64,000 nucleotides of DNA from Facklamia sp050409585 (GCF_050409585.1 NZ_JBNUPE010000006.1:1-64000); one strand, 5' to 3'; numbered from the stretch's first letter, positions 1 to 9,668 are shown. The notes: generated from the sequence alone by a model not told the origin. Numbers and translations: made by a program.

Positions 1-90
1 TATACCATTCAATTAACCGTTTAAATACAAACTCCAACTTTTGAGGTTCACATCATTAAAATACTTAAGCATGGTTTTTAATTCTGCTTC

Positions 91-166
91 AAACACGAAC
101 ATTAAGATAATTAAGCCTTTGTTTGTTTGAATCGAGGTTTATTAAGCACTTTTAATGTGCTACTAT
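91..166 (+). promoter_or_regulatory. Candidate PurR-activated purE promoter
   Basis: AAACACGAACATT at 91-103 matches 11 of 13 positions of the PurBox consensus AWWWCCGAACWWT (from memory). An extended -10, TGC-TACTAT, lies at 158-166 with no good -35. That predicts a transcript start near 172 and puts the box centre about 75 bp upstream, the spacing known for PurR activation in Lactococcus lactis. A poorer inverted box may lie at 118-130. The dyad AGCAC/GTGCT (145-149 and 157-161) sits just before the -10. No purine riboswitch was recognised in 1-186. The arrangement is seen; the regulation is inferred. Confidence 0.55.
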
Positions 167-186
167 GCTTTTGAGGAGGCGATGAA

Positions 187-672
187 ATGGTATCGGTTGG
201 AGTCATTATGGGGTCAAAATCAGACTGGCCTACAATGAAAATAGCCACAGAAGTGCTAACTGAATTTGGAATCGAATTTGAAAAGAAAGTTGTGTCAGCG
301 CATCGTATGCCTGATGAAATGTTTGCTTATGCTAAAGATGCTCACAAGCGAGGTCTACAAGTTATTATAGCAGGTGCAGGGGGAGCTGCTCATCTACCGG
401 GAATGGTTGCAAGTCAAACTACCTTGCCGGTTATCGGTGTGCCTATTAAGAGCTCTACTTTAAATGGATTGGACTCATTACTATCCATTGTTCAAATGCC
501 AGGTGGTGTTCCGGTAGCAACAACAGCTATTGGTAAGGCAGGGGCAAAAAATGCGGGCCTATTAGCTATCCGAATTTTAAGTCTACAAGATGCTTCTTTA
601 GTGCAGAAATTAGAGCAATATCACCGACAGATGCGTCAAATGTCCATAGAAAGTGGGCAAGAACTTGAATAA
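187..672 (+). CDS. purE: N5-carboxyaminoimidazole ribonucleotide mutase
   Basis: Cytosolic enzyme of de novo purine synthesis that converts N5-CAIR (made by PurK) to CAIR. The 161-residue length is normal for class I PurE. Visible motifs are the N-terminal GSKSDWPTM, SAHR at about residues 37-40 and the glycine-rich GAGGAAHLPGM at about 63-73, which together bind the nucleotide. A GAGGAGG ribosome site lies just before the ATG. It is the first gene of a tightly packed pur operon, and its 3' end overlaps purK, as is usual for this pair. Confidence 0.97.
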   Translation: MVSVGVIMGSKSDWPTMKIATEVLTEFGIEFEKKVVSAHRMPDEMFAYAKDAHKRGLQVIIAGAGGAAHLPGMVASQTTLPVIGVPIKSSTLNGLDSLLSIVQMPGGVPVATTAIGKAGAKNAGLLAIRILSLQDASLVQKLEQYHRQMRQMSIESGQELE

Positions 673-1795
673 TTACATTAAACCTGGTTCTACTATCGGC
701 ATTATCGGCGGCGGCCAACTGGGCAAAATGTTGTCCCAATCTGCAAAGCGGATGGGATATCGCGTAGGAATTTTTGATCCAGGACAAAATTGTTCAGCCT
801 CTCAAGTTGCAGACTTTCATTGTCAAGCAGCTTTCGATGATCAAAAAAGTCTAGCTGAATTCGCCCATCAAGTCGATGTATTAACTTTTGAATTTGAGAA
901 TATTTCTTTGGAGTCGCTTAATAGAATTGTAGAAGAGGGAGCATATCTTCCTCAAGGTTCTTCAATTTTAAGACTTACTCAAGATCGTTTAACAGAAAAA
1001 GAGTTTTTAAGAACTAGTGGTGTACCCGTTGCAGATTATTATCCAGTTAGTAGTTATGAAGAACTTAAGCAAGGTCTTGAGCAATTAGATTACCCAGCCG
1101 TCTTGAAGACAAGACGCTTTGGTTATGATGGTAAAGGACAAATCATGTTAAAGAGCGAAGACGATATAGAAGAAGCCAAACAGCTTATTGACTCAGCTCC
1201 TTGTATATTAGAAGCTTTTGTTCCTTTCGATATGGAGTTATCCCATATGGTCGTAAGGAATAAACAAGGTCAAACGCGTATTTTTCCTTTGTCTGAAAAT
1301 ATTCACTATAATCATATTCTTCATCAGTCGATTGTACCCGCTCGTGTTTGTGAAGCAGTGGCCAATCAAGCCTTTAAGCTGGCAAAAATGATTGCCCATA
1401 AACTGAACTTAATTGGAATTGTTTGTATTGAAATGTTTCTAGCCGACGATAAAATTCTAGTGAATGAATTGGCACCTCGACCACATAATTCAGGTCACTA
1501 TACCATTGAAGCATGTCAGTATTCACAATTTGATTTACATATTCGCTCAATTTGCGGTATGACACTTCCACAAAATAAACTATTATCTCCTGTTGTAATG
1601 ACAAATATTTTAGGACAAGATCAAGAGATGGTGATTGACCAATGGCCAAATCATCCCGATTGGCACCTCCATCTATATAGTAAGGGGGAAGCGCGTCAAG
1701 ATCGTAAGATGGGACACATCACTCAGCTTGCTCAAAATCCTGAGAGTATTTTAAAAACATTAAAAAAGATTGACAATTGGTCTTATAAATCATAA
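653..1795 (+). CDS. purK: N5-carboxyaminoimidazole ribonucleotide synthase
   Basis: ATP-grasp enzyme that makes N5-CAIR from AIR, ATP and bicarbonate and feeds PurE. The N-terminal IGIIGGGQLG (about residues 15-24), the RFGYDGKGQ ATP-grasp loop and the C-terminal NELAPRPHNSGH metal/ATP segment are all present. Length of about 380 is typical. The start is uncertain: the GTG at 653 overlaps purE by 20 bases, while a TTG at 665 lies 5-10 bases after an AAGTGGG-like site and gives 376 residues. Both keep the overlap, so translational coupling to purE is likely. Confidence 0.95.
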   Translation: MGKNLNNYIKPGSTIGIIGGGQLGKMLSQSAKRMGYRVGIFDPGQNCSASQVADFHCQAAFDDQKSLAEFAHQVDVLTFEFENISLESLNRIVEEGAYLPQGSSILRLTQDRLTEKEFLRTSGVPVADYYPVSSYEELKQGLEQLDYPAVLKTRRFGYDGKGQIMLKSEDDIEEAKQLIDSAPCILEAFVPFDMELSHMVVRNKQGQTRIFPLSENIHYNHILHQSIVPARVCEAVANQAFKLAKMIAHKLNLIGIVCIEMFLADDKILVNELAPRPHNSGHYTIEACQYSQFDLHIRSICGMTLPQNKLLSPVVMTNILGQDQEMVIDQWPNHPDWHLHLYSKGEARQDRKMGHITQLAQNPESILKTLKKIDNWSYKS

Positions 1796-1822
1796 AAATC
1801 TAAAATTTAAGGAGTTGTTCTT

Positions 1823-2071
1823 ATGTATAAAGTAGAGGTATTCGTAACTTATAAGGAATCAATTTTAGACCCTCAAGGTGAAGCAATTAAAGGTTCTGTT
1901 CATCGTATGGGAGTTAACCAGGTTAAAGAAATTCGTCAAGGAAAATACTTTGAATTAAAAATTGAAAAAGGACAAGAAAAAATTGAGACTTTAGTTGAGG
2001 AAATCTGTGATAAAATTTTAGCTAATCCGGTAATGGAATCTTATCGTTACACAATTACGGAGGTGGAATAG
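1823..2071 (+). CDS. purS: Phosphoribosylformylglycinamidine synthase subunit PurS
   Basis: Small 82-residue subunit that, in Gram-positive bacteria, bridges PurL and PurQ into an active FGAM synthase. The family's GEAIKGSVHRMG segment, with the conserved pattern of the PurS dimer, is visible near residues 17-30. A GGAG site precedes the ATG. It lies between purK and purQ, at the position where many Lactobacillales carry purC first. Here only 27 bases separate purK from purS, so purC is absent. Confidence 0.95.
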   Translation: MYKVEVFVTYKESILDPQGEAIKGSVHRMGVNQVKEIRQGKYFELKIEKGQEKIETLVEEICDKILANPVMESYRYTITEVE

Positions 2072-2072
2072 G

Positions 2073-2759
2073 ATGAAGTTTGCAGTCATTCAATTCCCAG
2101 GCTCTAACTGTGATTTAGATGCCTTTCATGCTATCAAAGATGTCATGGGGCAAGAAGTAGAATATGTTAGTCATAAGGCTGATTCCTTAGAAGGTTTTGA
2201 TGCAGTCCTAGTACCTGGCGGGTTCTCATTTGGTGATTATCTACGCTGTGGTGCGATTGCTTCTCATTCTAACGTGATGCAAGCTGTTAAAGCGTTTGCT
2301 AATGAAGGCAAATTAGTCATTGGTATCTGTAATGGGTTTCAAATATTAACAGAAGCAGGACTTCTGCCAGGTGCTTTGATTCGTAACACTTCTTTAAAAT
2401 TTGTGTCAAAAAAACAGCCTCTAGAGGTTGTAAATGCAGGTTCTGCCTTTACAAATGTCTATGAAGAAGGACAGATTATTACCGTTCCAATCGCTCATGG
2501 TGAGGGGAATTATGTCGTTTCAGAAGATGAACTTAAATTATTAGAAGAAAACAACCAAATTCTTTTCCGTTATGCAGGAGAAAACCCGAATGGCTCGATT
2601 GCAAATATTGCTGGGATTTCTAATAAAGAAGGCAATGTGATGGCCATGATGCCACACCCAGAACGGGCAGTTGAAGAAATAATTAATGGTACAGATGGTA
2701 TTGGAGTCTTTCAATCAATGATTAATCACTATCAAACAAAGGCGGTGCAACATGGCTAA
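2073..2759 (+). CDS. purQ: Phosphoribosylformylglycinamidine synthase, glutaminase subunit
   Basis: Class I glutamine amidotransferase subunit that supplies ammonia to PurL. The nucleophile lies in GICNGFQ (Cys86), and the C-terminal MMPHPERAVE supplies the His-Glu of the triad. The 228-residue length is right. It starts one base after the purS stop, with an AGGTGG site inside purS, and overlaps purL by 8 bases, so purS-Q-L should be translated as a coupled unit. Confidence 0.97.
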   Translation: MKFAVIQFPGSNCDLDAFHAIKDVMGQEVEYVSHKADSLEGFDAVLVPGGFSFGDYLRCGAIASHSNVMQAVKAFANEGKLVIGICNGFQILTEAGLLPGALIRNTSLKFVSKKQPLEVVNAGSAFTNVYEEGQIITVPIAHGEGNYVVSEDELKLLEENNQILFRYAGENPNGSIANIAGISNKEGNVMAMMPHPERAVEEIINGTDGIGVFQSMINHYQTKAVQHG

Positions 2760-4977
2760 ATTAAAGGAACTTTCTCCTCAAGAAGTAGAAACAAGTAAAA
2801 TTTATCGTGATTGGGGATTAAAGGATGAAGAATACTTACATATCAAAGAAGATATTTTAGGACGTCAACCAAATTTTACTGAAACAGGCCTTTATGCTGT
2901 GATGTGGTCTGAACACTGTTCTTATAAAAACTCTAAGCAAGTACTTAAGAAGTTTCCAATAGATGGTCCACAAGTTCTTCAAGGACCCGGTGAAGGAGCA
3001 GGTATTGTCGATATTGGTGACCAACAAGCTGTTGTTTTTAAGGCTGAGAGTCATAATCACCCGTCTGCTATTGAACCTTATGAAGGAGCAGCAACTGGTG
3101 TCGGCGGTATCTTAAGAGATATCTTCTCTATGGGAGCTCGTCCCATCGCATCATTGAACTCCTTACGATTTGGGGAGTTAGATAATGACCGTATGCGCTA
3201 TTTATTCGAAGAAGTAGTCGCCGGAATTGCTGGATATGGAAATTCAATCGGGATTCCAACAGTAGGCGGTGAAATTGCTTTTGATGATTGTTATAAGGGA
3301 AACCCTTTAGTAAATGCGATGTCTGTAGGTCTAATTGACCATGCAGATATGCAAGTAGGTCAAGCCCAAGGAATTGGAAACTCTATTGTTTACGTAGGAG
3401 CAAAGACAGGGCGTGATGGTATTCATGGAGCAACTTTTGCTTCAGTAGAATTTGACGATGAAGTGGAATCTGAACGCTCAGCTATTCAAGTAGGAGACCC
3501 ATTTATGGAAAAACTCCTGATGGAAGCCTGTTTAGAAGTTATCTACAACCATAAAGAAGCTTTAGTGGGTATTCAAGATATGGGTGCGGCTGGTTTAGTT
3601 TCTTCGTCTTCAGAAATGGCTGAAAAAGCTGGCACAGGTGTAACTTTAAACCTTGACCTAGTTCCTCAAAGAGAAACGGGCATGATTCCTTATGAAATGA
3701 TGCTTTCTGAATCGCAAGAACGGATGCTTTTATGTGTCAAGCGTGGTATGGAAGAAGAAATTATCAATGTCTTTAAAGAATATGATCTAGACGCTGTAGT
3801 GATTGGTGAAGTTACTGGGGATGGTCAATACCGCTTGATGCATCAAGGTAAAGAAGTAGCTAACTTACCAGTTAATTCGCTAGGAGATGGACCGGTGTAT
3901 AACAATCAAGGTCAAGTACCAGAGCGTATTCGTGAATGGGCAGATAAGGGACAATTCCAACCACAAATTGATAATGCGACCCAAACATTAAAAGATATCT
4001 TACAACAGCCAACAGTCGCTTCTAAAAAAGTAGCTTACGATACTTTCGACTCGCAAGTTCGAACCTCTACTTTAGTCTGGCCAGGCTCAGACGCAGCAGT
4101 GGTTAGAATTCGTGGCACTAAAAAAGCGATTGCTATGACTGCTGATTATAATTCACGTTACATCTATCTCAATCCGGAAATTGGTAGCCAAATGGCTGTA
4201 GCAGAAGCAGCTAGAAATATCGTAGCTTCAGGTGGAAAACCTTTAGCAATTACTGACTGTTTAAACTTTGGAAGCCCAGAAAAGCCAGAAGTCTTTTATG
4301 AATTAGATAAATCAGCTGATGGTATTGCAGCAGCCTGCCGTCAATTAGATACACCAGTTATTTCTGGTAACGTATCACTTTATAATGAGACAAATGGTCA
4401 AGCAATCTATCCTTCTCCAATGATTGGTATGGTTGGATTAATAAAAGATATCGAAAAAGTAACTACTCAATTCTTTAAAGCAGCTGGAGATGCTATTTAC
4501 ATGATTGGTCATACGACAGATGCCTTTAATGGATCTGAATTACAAAAAATGATGCTAGGTAAGATCGAAGGTCCTTTATTTGACTATGATTTAGCAGCTG
4601 AAAAGGCCAACCAGGAGACTGTTGCCGCGGCTATCCAAAAAGGATATCTTGCTTCTGCGCATGACCTTTCTGAAGGTGGATTAGCTGTTGCTTTAGCGGA
4701 GTCAGCATTTAATACGGACTTAGGTCTAGAAGTAAAAGTGGACCTACCAGCTAGTCATTTATTCGCAGAGAACGGTTCACGCTTTATTGTTTCTGTAAGA
4801 GCTGATCAAAAAGCAGCGTTTGAAGCTGAATTTAAAGACCATTTCACTTTAATCGGTCAAGTAACCGATAAAGATCGAATTCGAATTCAAGCCAAAGATC
4901 AATTTATTGATGCCAAACGCTCAGACTTGCAACAACTATGGGAGGAAGCTATACCATGTCTTTTAAGAGGGAAGTAA
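2752..4977 (+). CDS. purL: Phosphoribosylformylglycinamidine synthase, large subunit (small PurL)
   Basis: Converts FGAR to FGAM using ATP and ammonia from PurQ. At 741 residues it is the short form that needs separate PurS and PurQ. Conserved features are SEHCSYKNSK near the N-terminus, ESHNHPSAIEPYEGAATG around residue 100, and the two AIRS-like halves ending in the SAHDLSEGGLAVALAE segment. It overlaps purQ upstream and purF downstream (purF starts inside the last codons), so the operon is dense here. Confidence 0.97.
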   Translation: MAKLKELSPQEVETSKIYRDWGLKDEEYLHIKEDILGRQPNFTETGLYAVMWSEHCSYKNSKQVLKKFPIDGPQVLQGPGEGAGIVDIGDQQAVVFKAESHNHPSAIEPYEGAATGVGGILRDIFSMGARPIASLNSLRFGELDNDRMRYLFEEVVAGIAGYGNSIGIPTVGGEIAFDDCYKGNPLVNAMSVGLIDHADMQVGQAQGIGNSIVYVGAKTGRDGIHGATFASVEFDDEVESERSAIQVGDPFMEKLLMEACLEVIYNHKEALVGIQDMGAAGLVSSSSEMAEKAGTGVTLNLDLVPQRETGMIPYEMMLSESQERMLLCVKRGMEEEIINVFKEYDLDAVVIGEVTGDGQYRLMHQGKEVANLPVNSLGDGPVYNNQGQVPERIREWADKGQFQPQIDNATQTLKDILQQPTVASKKVAYDTFDSQVRTSTLVWPGSDAAVVRIRGTKKAIAMTADYNSRYIYLNPEIGSQMAVAEAARNIVASGGKPLAITDCLNFGSPEKPEVFYELDKSADGIAAACRQLDTPVISGNVSLYNETNGQAIYPSPMIGMVGLIKDIEKVTTQFFKAAGDAIYMIGHTTDAFNGSELQKMMLGKIEGPLFDYDLAAEKANQETVAAAIQKGYLASAHDLSEGGLAVALAESAFNTDLGLEVKVDLPASHLFAENGSRFIVSVRADQKAAFEAEFKDHFTLIGQVTDKDRIRIQAKDQFIDAKRSDLQQLWEEAIPCLLRGK

Positions 4978-6446
4978 TCCGAGGGCAAGAAGTCGTCTCT
5001 ACTGAAATCACCGATGATATATTCGATTTACCCTATGAAGAATGTGGTCTAATAGGTTTATGGAATCAAAAAGATGCCGCATTTGATGCTTACTATGGTC
5101 TACATGCCCTTCAACATCGTGGTCAAGAAGGGGCGGGAATTGCTGTCCTTAATGGCGATGAAATGCTAGCTCATCGTGACTTTGGTTTAGTGAATCAAGT
5201 TTTTAATCGCCGTCAAAAATTAGAAGAATTACCTGGAGATGCTGCCTTAGGTCATGTACGTTATGCAACTGCCGGTCTTAATGATATTAATAATATCCAA
5301 CCCCTTGTCTTTCATTTCAATGATGGACCGGTTGCCATGGCTCATAACGGAAACTTAGTCAATGCTCACACTTTAAAAGTGGAACTTGAGAAAAAAGGCT
5401 CTATTTTTAATACCACTTCTGATAGTGAAGTAATTATGCATTTGATTCGTCGCTCTCAAAAAGAAAGCTTCATTGAAAAGTTAAAAGAATCTTTAAAGCA
5501 AGTGGTAGGAGGTTTTACTTATCTGTTCCTTACTGAAGAAGAATTAATTGGAGTGTGTGATCCCAATGGGTTTAGACCGTTGATTGTAGGAAGAATGCCT
5601 AATGGTGGGTATGTAATGGCTTCTGAGTCGTGCGCTTTAGACCAAATTGGTGCTTCTTATCTATTTGATGTGGAACCAGGTCAAGTGGTTTCCATTAATA
5701 ATGAAGGTATCCAAAAAGAATATTATACAGAAAGCCGTCAACAAGCTATTTGCTCGATGGAGTTTATCTATTTTGCTCGACCGGATTCGAACATACATGG
5801 TATCAACGTACATACAGCTCGCAAGAATTCAGGAAAAAAACTAGCCCAAGAACAGCCGGTCGAAGCTGATATTGTAATTGGTGTTCCCAATTCATCACTT
5901 TCGGCTGCCTCAGGTTATGCAGAGGAAGCTGGTATTCCTTATGAAATGGGTCTTATTAAGAACCAGTATATTGCACGAACTTTTATCCAACCAACCCAAG
6001 AACTAAGAGAGCGGGGTGTAAGGATGAAGCTTTCAGCAGTCCGCAAAGTTGTCGAAGGAAAACGTATTGTGATGGTAGATGATTCCATCGTTCGAGGGAC
6101 AACGTCTAAAAGAATTGTTGGCTTATTAAAAGCCGCAGGTGCTAAGGAAGTTCATGTACGCATTGCGTCACCCGCACTTAAACATCCTTGTTTTTACGGT
6201 ATTGATATTTCGAATACGCGCGATTTAATTGCGGCCAACCATACACTAAAAGAAATTGAAAAGATTATCGATGCTGATTCATTAGCCTATCTCAGTGAAG
6301 AGGGTTTAGTTTCGGCTATTGACCTTCAATCAGATGCTCCTTATAAAGGATTATGTATGGCATACTTTAATGGAGATTATCCGACAGCTCTACATGATTT
6401 TGAAAAAGAATATCTTGCAGAATTAGAACGCATTGTTGAAGATTAA
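4956..6446 (+). CDS. purF: Amidophosphoribosyltransferase
   Basis: Catalyses the first step of purine synthesis, PRPP plus glutamine to phosphoribosylamine. I place the start at ATG 4956, 10 bases after GGAGG at 4941-4945, rather than the in-frame ATG 4938 that precedes that site. This gives 496 residues. The mature N-terminal nucleophile would be Cys30 (EECGLIG), so a propeptide of about 29 residues is removed, as in Bacillus PurF. The glutaminase NGNL and the PRPP-binding VMVDDSIVRGTTS are intact. Confidence 0.96.
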   Translation: MSFKREVIRGQEVVSTEITDDIFDLPYEECGLIGLWNQKDAAFDAYYGLHALQHRGQEGAGIAVLNGDEMLAHRDFGLVNQVFNRRQKLEELPGDAALGHVRYATAGLNDINNIQPLVFHFNDGPVAMAHNGNLVNAHTLKVELEKKGSIFNTTSDSEVIMHLIRRSQKESFIEKLKESLKQVVGGFTYLFLTEEELIGVCDPNGFRPLIVGRMPNGGYVMASESCALDQIGASYLFDVEPGQVVSINNEGIQKEYYTESRQQAICSMEFIYFARPDSNIHGINVHTARKNSGKKLAQEQPVEADIVIGVPNSSLSAASGYAEEAGIPYEMGLIKNQYIARTFIQPTQELRERGVRMKLSAVRKVVEGKRIVMVDDSIVRGTTSKRIVGLLKAAGAKEVHVRIASPALKHPCFYGIDISNTRDLIAANHTLKEIEKIIDADSLAYLSEEGLVSAIDLQSDAPYKGLCMAYFNGDYPTALHDFEKEYLAELERIVED

Positions 6447-6464
6447 TGATTAGGAGGAAATAAG

Positions 6465-7505
6465 TTGACGAAGGAAAATGCTTATAGTCGTGCAGGAGTA
6501 GACGTGCACGCTGGATATGAAGCGGTTAAAAGAATGAAAAAGCATGTCGAAAGAACCATACGTCCTGAAGTGTTAACTCATTTAGGTGGCTTTGGTGGAG
6601 CGTTTGATCTTTCAAAATTTTCATATCAAGAACCGGTTTTAGTAAGTGGAACAGACGGGGTCGGTACCAAATTAATGGTCGCTATTCAAGCAGGAAAATA
6701 CGATACAATTGGTATCGATTGTGTAGCCATGTGCGTCAACGATGTGGTGGCTCAGGGTGCAGAACCTTTATTTTTCCTTGACTACATTGCGGTGGGTAAA
6801 AATGATCCGCAAGTAGTCGAGCAAATAGTAGCAGGGGTTGCTGAAGGTTGTGTTCAAGCAGGAGCCGCTTTAGTGGGTGGAGAAACAGCTGAAATGCCTG
6901 GTATGTATGATGAGAAAGATTTTGATGTGGCAGGATTTACTGTCGGAATAGCCGAGAAAAAAGAATTGCTTACGGGTAATCAGGTCAAGGCAGGAGATGT
7001 TCTAATTGGTTTAGCTTCATCAGGCATTCATTCCAATGGTTTCTCTTTAGTCCGTGACATCTTCTTCAATCAACATGATTATCAATTATCGGAGCCAGTT
7101 TTAGAAGGCGCTGACCAAAGCTTAGCTGAAGCTTTATTAGTTCCAACAAAAATCTATGTCAAAACGGTCATGCCATTGGTTAAAGCCGGTTTAATTAACG
7201 GAATAGCCCATATTACAGGTGGAGGGTTTGTCGAAAACTTACCACGGATGATGCAAGAGGATTTAGCTTGTGAGATTAATTTAGGCTCTTGGCCAGTGTT
7301 ACCAATCTTTAATCAAATGCAAGCTTTAGGAAAAATTGAATCCTTAGAAATGTATGAAATTTTTAACATGGGGATTGGTATGGTCCTAGCAGTAGATGTT
7401 GAAAAAGTAGTGGAAGTAAAACAAAGATTAGACCAACTTGGAGAAAACGCCTATGAAATTGGTCAAGTGGTTGAGAAAAGAGATAAAGAAGTTATTTTCA
7501 ACTAG
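6465..7505 (+). CDS. purM: Phosphoribosylformylglycinamidine cyclo-ligase (AIR synthase)
   Basis: Closes the imidazole ring: FGAM plus ATP gives AIR. It starts with TTG at 6465 behind TAGGAGG. The 346-residue product has the family signatures GTDGVGTKL, GGETAEMPGMY and the C-terminal ITGGGFVENLPR. The gap to purF is 18 bases and to purN 14, both holding ribosome sites only. Confidence 0.97.
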   Translation: MTKENAYSRAGVDVHAGYEAVKRMKKHVERTIRPEVLTHLGGFGGAFDLSKFSYQEPVLVSGTDGVGTKLMVAIQAGKYDTIGIDCVAMCVNDVVAQGAEPLFFLDYIAVGKNDPQVVEQIVAGVAEGCVQAGAALVGGETAEMPGMYDEKDFDVAGFTVGIAEKKELLTGNQVKAGDVLIGLASSGIHSNGFSLVRDIFFNQHDYQLSEPVLEGADQSLAEALLVPTKIYVKTVMPLVKAGLINGIAHITGGGFVENLPRMMQEDLACEINLGSWPVLPIFNQMQALGKIESLEMYEIFNMGIGMVLAVDVEKVVEVKQRLDQLGENAYEIGQVVEKRDKEVIFN

Positions 7506-7519
7506 TAAGGAGGGGAAGG

Positions 7520-8086
7520 ATGAAAGTTGCAGTATTTGCATCAGGGTCAGGTTCTAATTTTCAGGCTTTAGTGGAATCATGCCAGGATCGACCTGACATT
7601 GAATTTGTCTTATTATTTTCAGACTATCATCAAGCTTATGCATTGGAAAGAGCAAACAAATTGGGCATAACTACTTTAGTGGCCAGTCCAAAAGACTTTA
7701 ATACTCGAGAAGACTATGAAAATTTTCTATTAATGCAGATGCAGGATTATCAGATTGATTACATTCTATTAGCAGGTTACATGCGTGTCATTGGTCCACC
7801 TTTATTAGAAGCTTATCCTGATCGAATACTCAATATTCATCCTTCACTACTTCCTGCTTTTCCTGGTCGGCACGGCATCGCTGATGCCTACCGAGCTGGG
7901 GTTAAAGAAACAGGAGTGACTGTTCATTTAGTGGACCAAGGAATCGATACAGGCAGAATTTTAGGTCAGAAGAAAGTTTTGATTGAAGAAGGCGAAAAAT
8001 TAGTGGATCTTGAGGAAAAAATCCATCAAGTAGAACATCAATTATATCCTCAAGTTGTAAAAGAATTTCTTAAAGGAGTGGAGTAA
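7520..8086 (+). CDS. purN: Phosphoribosylglycinamide formyltransferase
   Basis: Transfers a formyl group from 10-formyl-THF to GAR. At 188 residues it is normal. The N-terminal FASGSGSNFQAL loop binds phosphate, and the catalytic LNIHPSLLPAFPGRHG with the downstream GVTVHLVDQGIDTGRI block are clear. An AGGAGGGG site precedes ATG. Its folate cofactor connects it to the 5-formyl-THF cyclo-ligase gene a few kilobases downstream. Confidence 0.97.
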   Translation: MKVAVFASGSGSNFQALVESCQDRPDIEFVLLFSDYHQAYALERANKLGITTLVASPKDFNTREDYENFLLMQMQDYQIDYILLAGYMRVIGPPLLEAYPDRILNIHPSLLPAFPGRHGIADAYRAGVKETGVTVHLVDQGIDTGRILGQKKVLIEEGEKLVDLEEKIHQVEHQLYPQVVKEFLKGVE

Positions 8087-8087
8087 A

Positions 8088-9653
8088 TTGTCACGTGCAT
8101 TAATAAGTGTTTCGGATAAAACAGGTCTGCTACCAATGGCGAAAGCCTTAATTGCTCAAGGAGTTGAGATTATCTCAACAGGAGGGACCAAACGTTTTCT
8201 TGATGAAGCTGGACTTAAGACAACGGCTGTTGAGGAAGTGACTAATTTTCCTGAAATGATGGATGGCAGAGTGAAGACCTTGCATCCAAAAATTCACGGA
8301 GCTTTACTGGCTTTAAGAGATAATAAAGACCATCAACTAGCGGTTAAAAATCACGAAATTGAGTACATCGATTTTGTTATTGTTAATCTTTATCCATTTA
8401 AGCAAACAATTAAAAAAGCAGAAGTGACTTTAGCAGAAGCAATTGAACAGATTGATATTGGAGGACCGAGTATGATCCGTTCTGCAGCTAAAAATTATCA
8501 ATCTGTCACCGTTGTTGTAGATCCAAGAGACTATGCTGTTGTCATTGAAGAATTAGAAAGTCAAGGTCAGACTAAGGCTGTTACTCGTCAACAATTGGCT
8601 CAAAAAGTGTTTGCTCACACGGCAGCTTATGATGCTTTGATTGCCAGTTATTTGGCTAATCAAATTGCTGAAGTGGAAGAAGAAGGTCAAATTGCACCAG
8701 TTGAATCACTTACCTTAACTTATGATCGGATGTATGATTTAAGATATGGTGAGAATGCTCATCAAAAAGCAGCTGTCTACCAAAAACCAATCACATCTTC
8801 TTATGCTATTACTCATGCCAAAGTTTTAAATGGTAAGCCTTTATCTTATAATAATCTACGCGATGCAGATGCCGCTATCAAAATGATCCGCGAATTTCCA
8901 GATCAAGCATGTGCAGTGGCAGTTAAACACATGAATCCTTGTGGTATAGCGGTTGCTGAAACAATAGAGATAGCTTTTAATCGATGCCGTCAAGCAGATC
9001 CAATTTCTATTTTTGGAGGCATTGTGGTTGTGAATCGGACCTTAACAATTAAATTAGCTGAAACGCTTCATTCCATGTTTCTTGATGTTATTATTGCGCC
9101 TTCTTTTGAAGAGGGAGCTTTAGAAATCCTCAAGCAAAAAGTGAATGTGCGTGTACTTCAATTAGACATGGATGACCTTTCAATGGATGCTGAAGAAATA
9201 ACTTCGATAAGTGGAGGACTTTTAGTTCAAGAAGCTGATAGTTTAGTAGAAGATTCTGAACAATGGCAGCAAATGGGGACAGTTTCAACTTCTAATGAAA
9301 AAAGAGCGGCTTTATCTTTTGCCTGGAGAGTGGTTAAGCATGTTAAATCAAATGCCATTGTTGTGGCTGATGGTCAGCAGACTTATGGTGTAGGTGCAGG
9401 TCAGACTAACCGTGTAGGAGCTGCTAAAATTGCTTTGGATCATGCTAAAGAATTAGGTGCCGACTTTTCTAAGATGGTATTAGCTTCAGATGCCTTTATA
9501 CCAATGACAGATACAATTGAGTTAGCCCATCAATATGGTGTTCAGGCAATTGTGCAACCCGGTGGTTCCATTGGTGATAAGGAAGTAATTGCCAAAGCCG
9601 ATGAATACGGCATTGCTATGTTAGCGACCAAAGTCCGTCATTTCCGTCATTAA
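8088..9653 (+). CDS. purH: Bifunctional AICAR transformylase / IMP cyclohydrolase
   Basis: Last two steps to IMP. The N-terminal MGS-like cyclohydrolase domain (SVSDKTGL, STGGTKRFL, MDGRVKTLHPKIHG) spans about residues 1-200. The C-terminal transformylase has RYGENAHQKA, AVKHMNPCG and the terminal ATKVRHFRH. Length is 521. TTG start at 8088, one base after the purN stop, with GGAGTGG inside the end of purN, indicating translational coupling. Confidence 0.97.
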   Translation: MSRALISVSDKTGLLPMAKALIAQGVEIISTGGTKRFLDEAGLKTTAVEEVTNFPEMMDGRVKTLHPKIHGALLALRDNKDHQLAVKNHEIEYIDFVIVNLYPFKQTIKKAEVTLAEAIEQIDIGGPSMIRSAAKNYQSVTVVVDPRDYAVVIEELESQGQTKAVTRQQLAQKVFAHTAAYDALIASYLANQIAEVEEEGQIAPVESLTLTYDRMYDLRYGENAHQKAAVYQKPITSSYAITHAKVLNGKPLSYNNLRDADAAIKMIREFPDQACAVAVKHMNPCGIAVAETIEIAFNRCRQADPISIFGGIVVVNRTLTIKLAETLHSMFLDVIIAPSFEEGALEILKQKVNVRVLQLDMDDLSMDAEEITSISGGLLVQEADSLVEDSEQWQQMGTVSTSNEKRAALSFAWRVVKHVKSNAIVVADGQQTYGVGAGQTNRVGAAKIALDHAKELGADFSKMVLASDAFIPMTDTIELAHQYGVQAIVQPGGSIGDKEVIAKADEYGIAMLATKVRHFRH

Positions 9654-9668
9654 GAGAAAGAGGTAATC

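Noticed and set aside
4938..4955. Earlier ATG for purF
   Set aside because: It precedes the GGAGG that serves ATG 4956 and would add a purL-overlapping extension not expected in the family.
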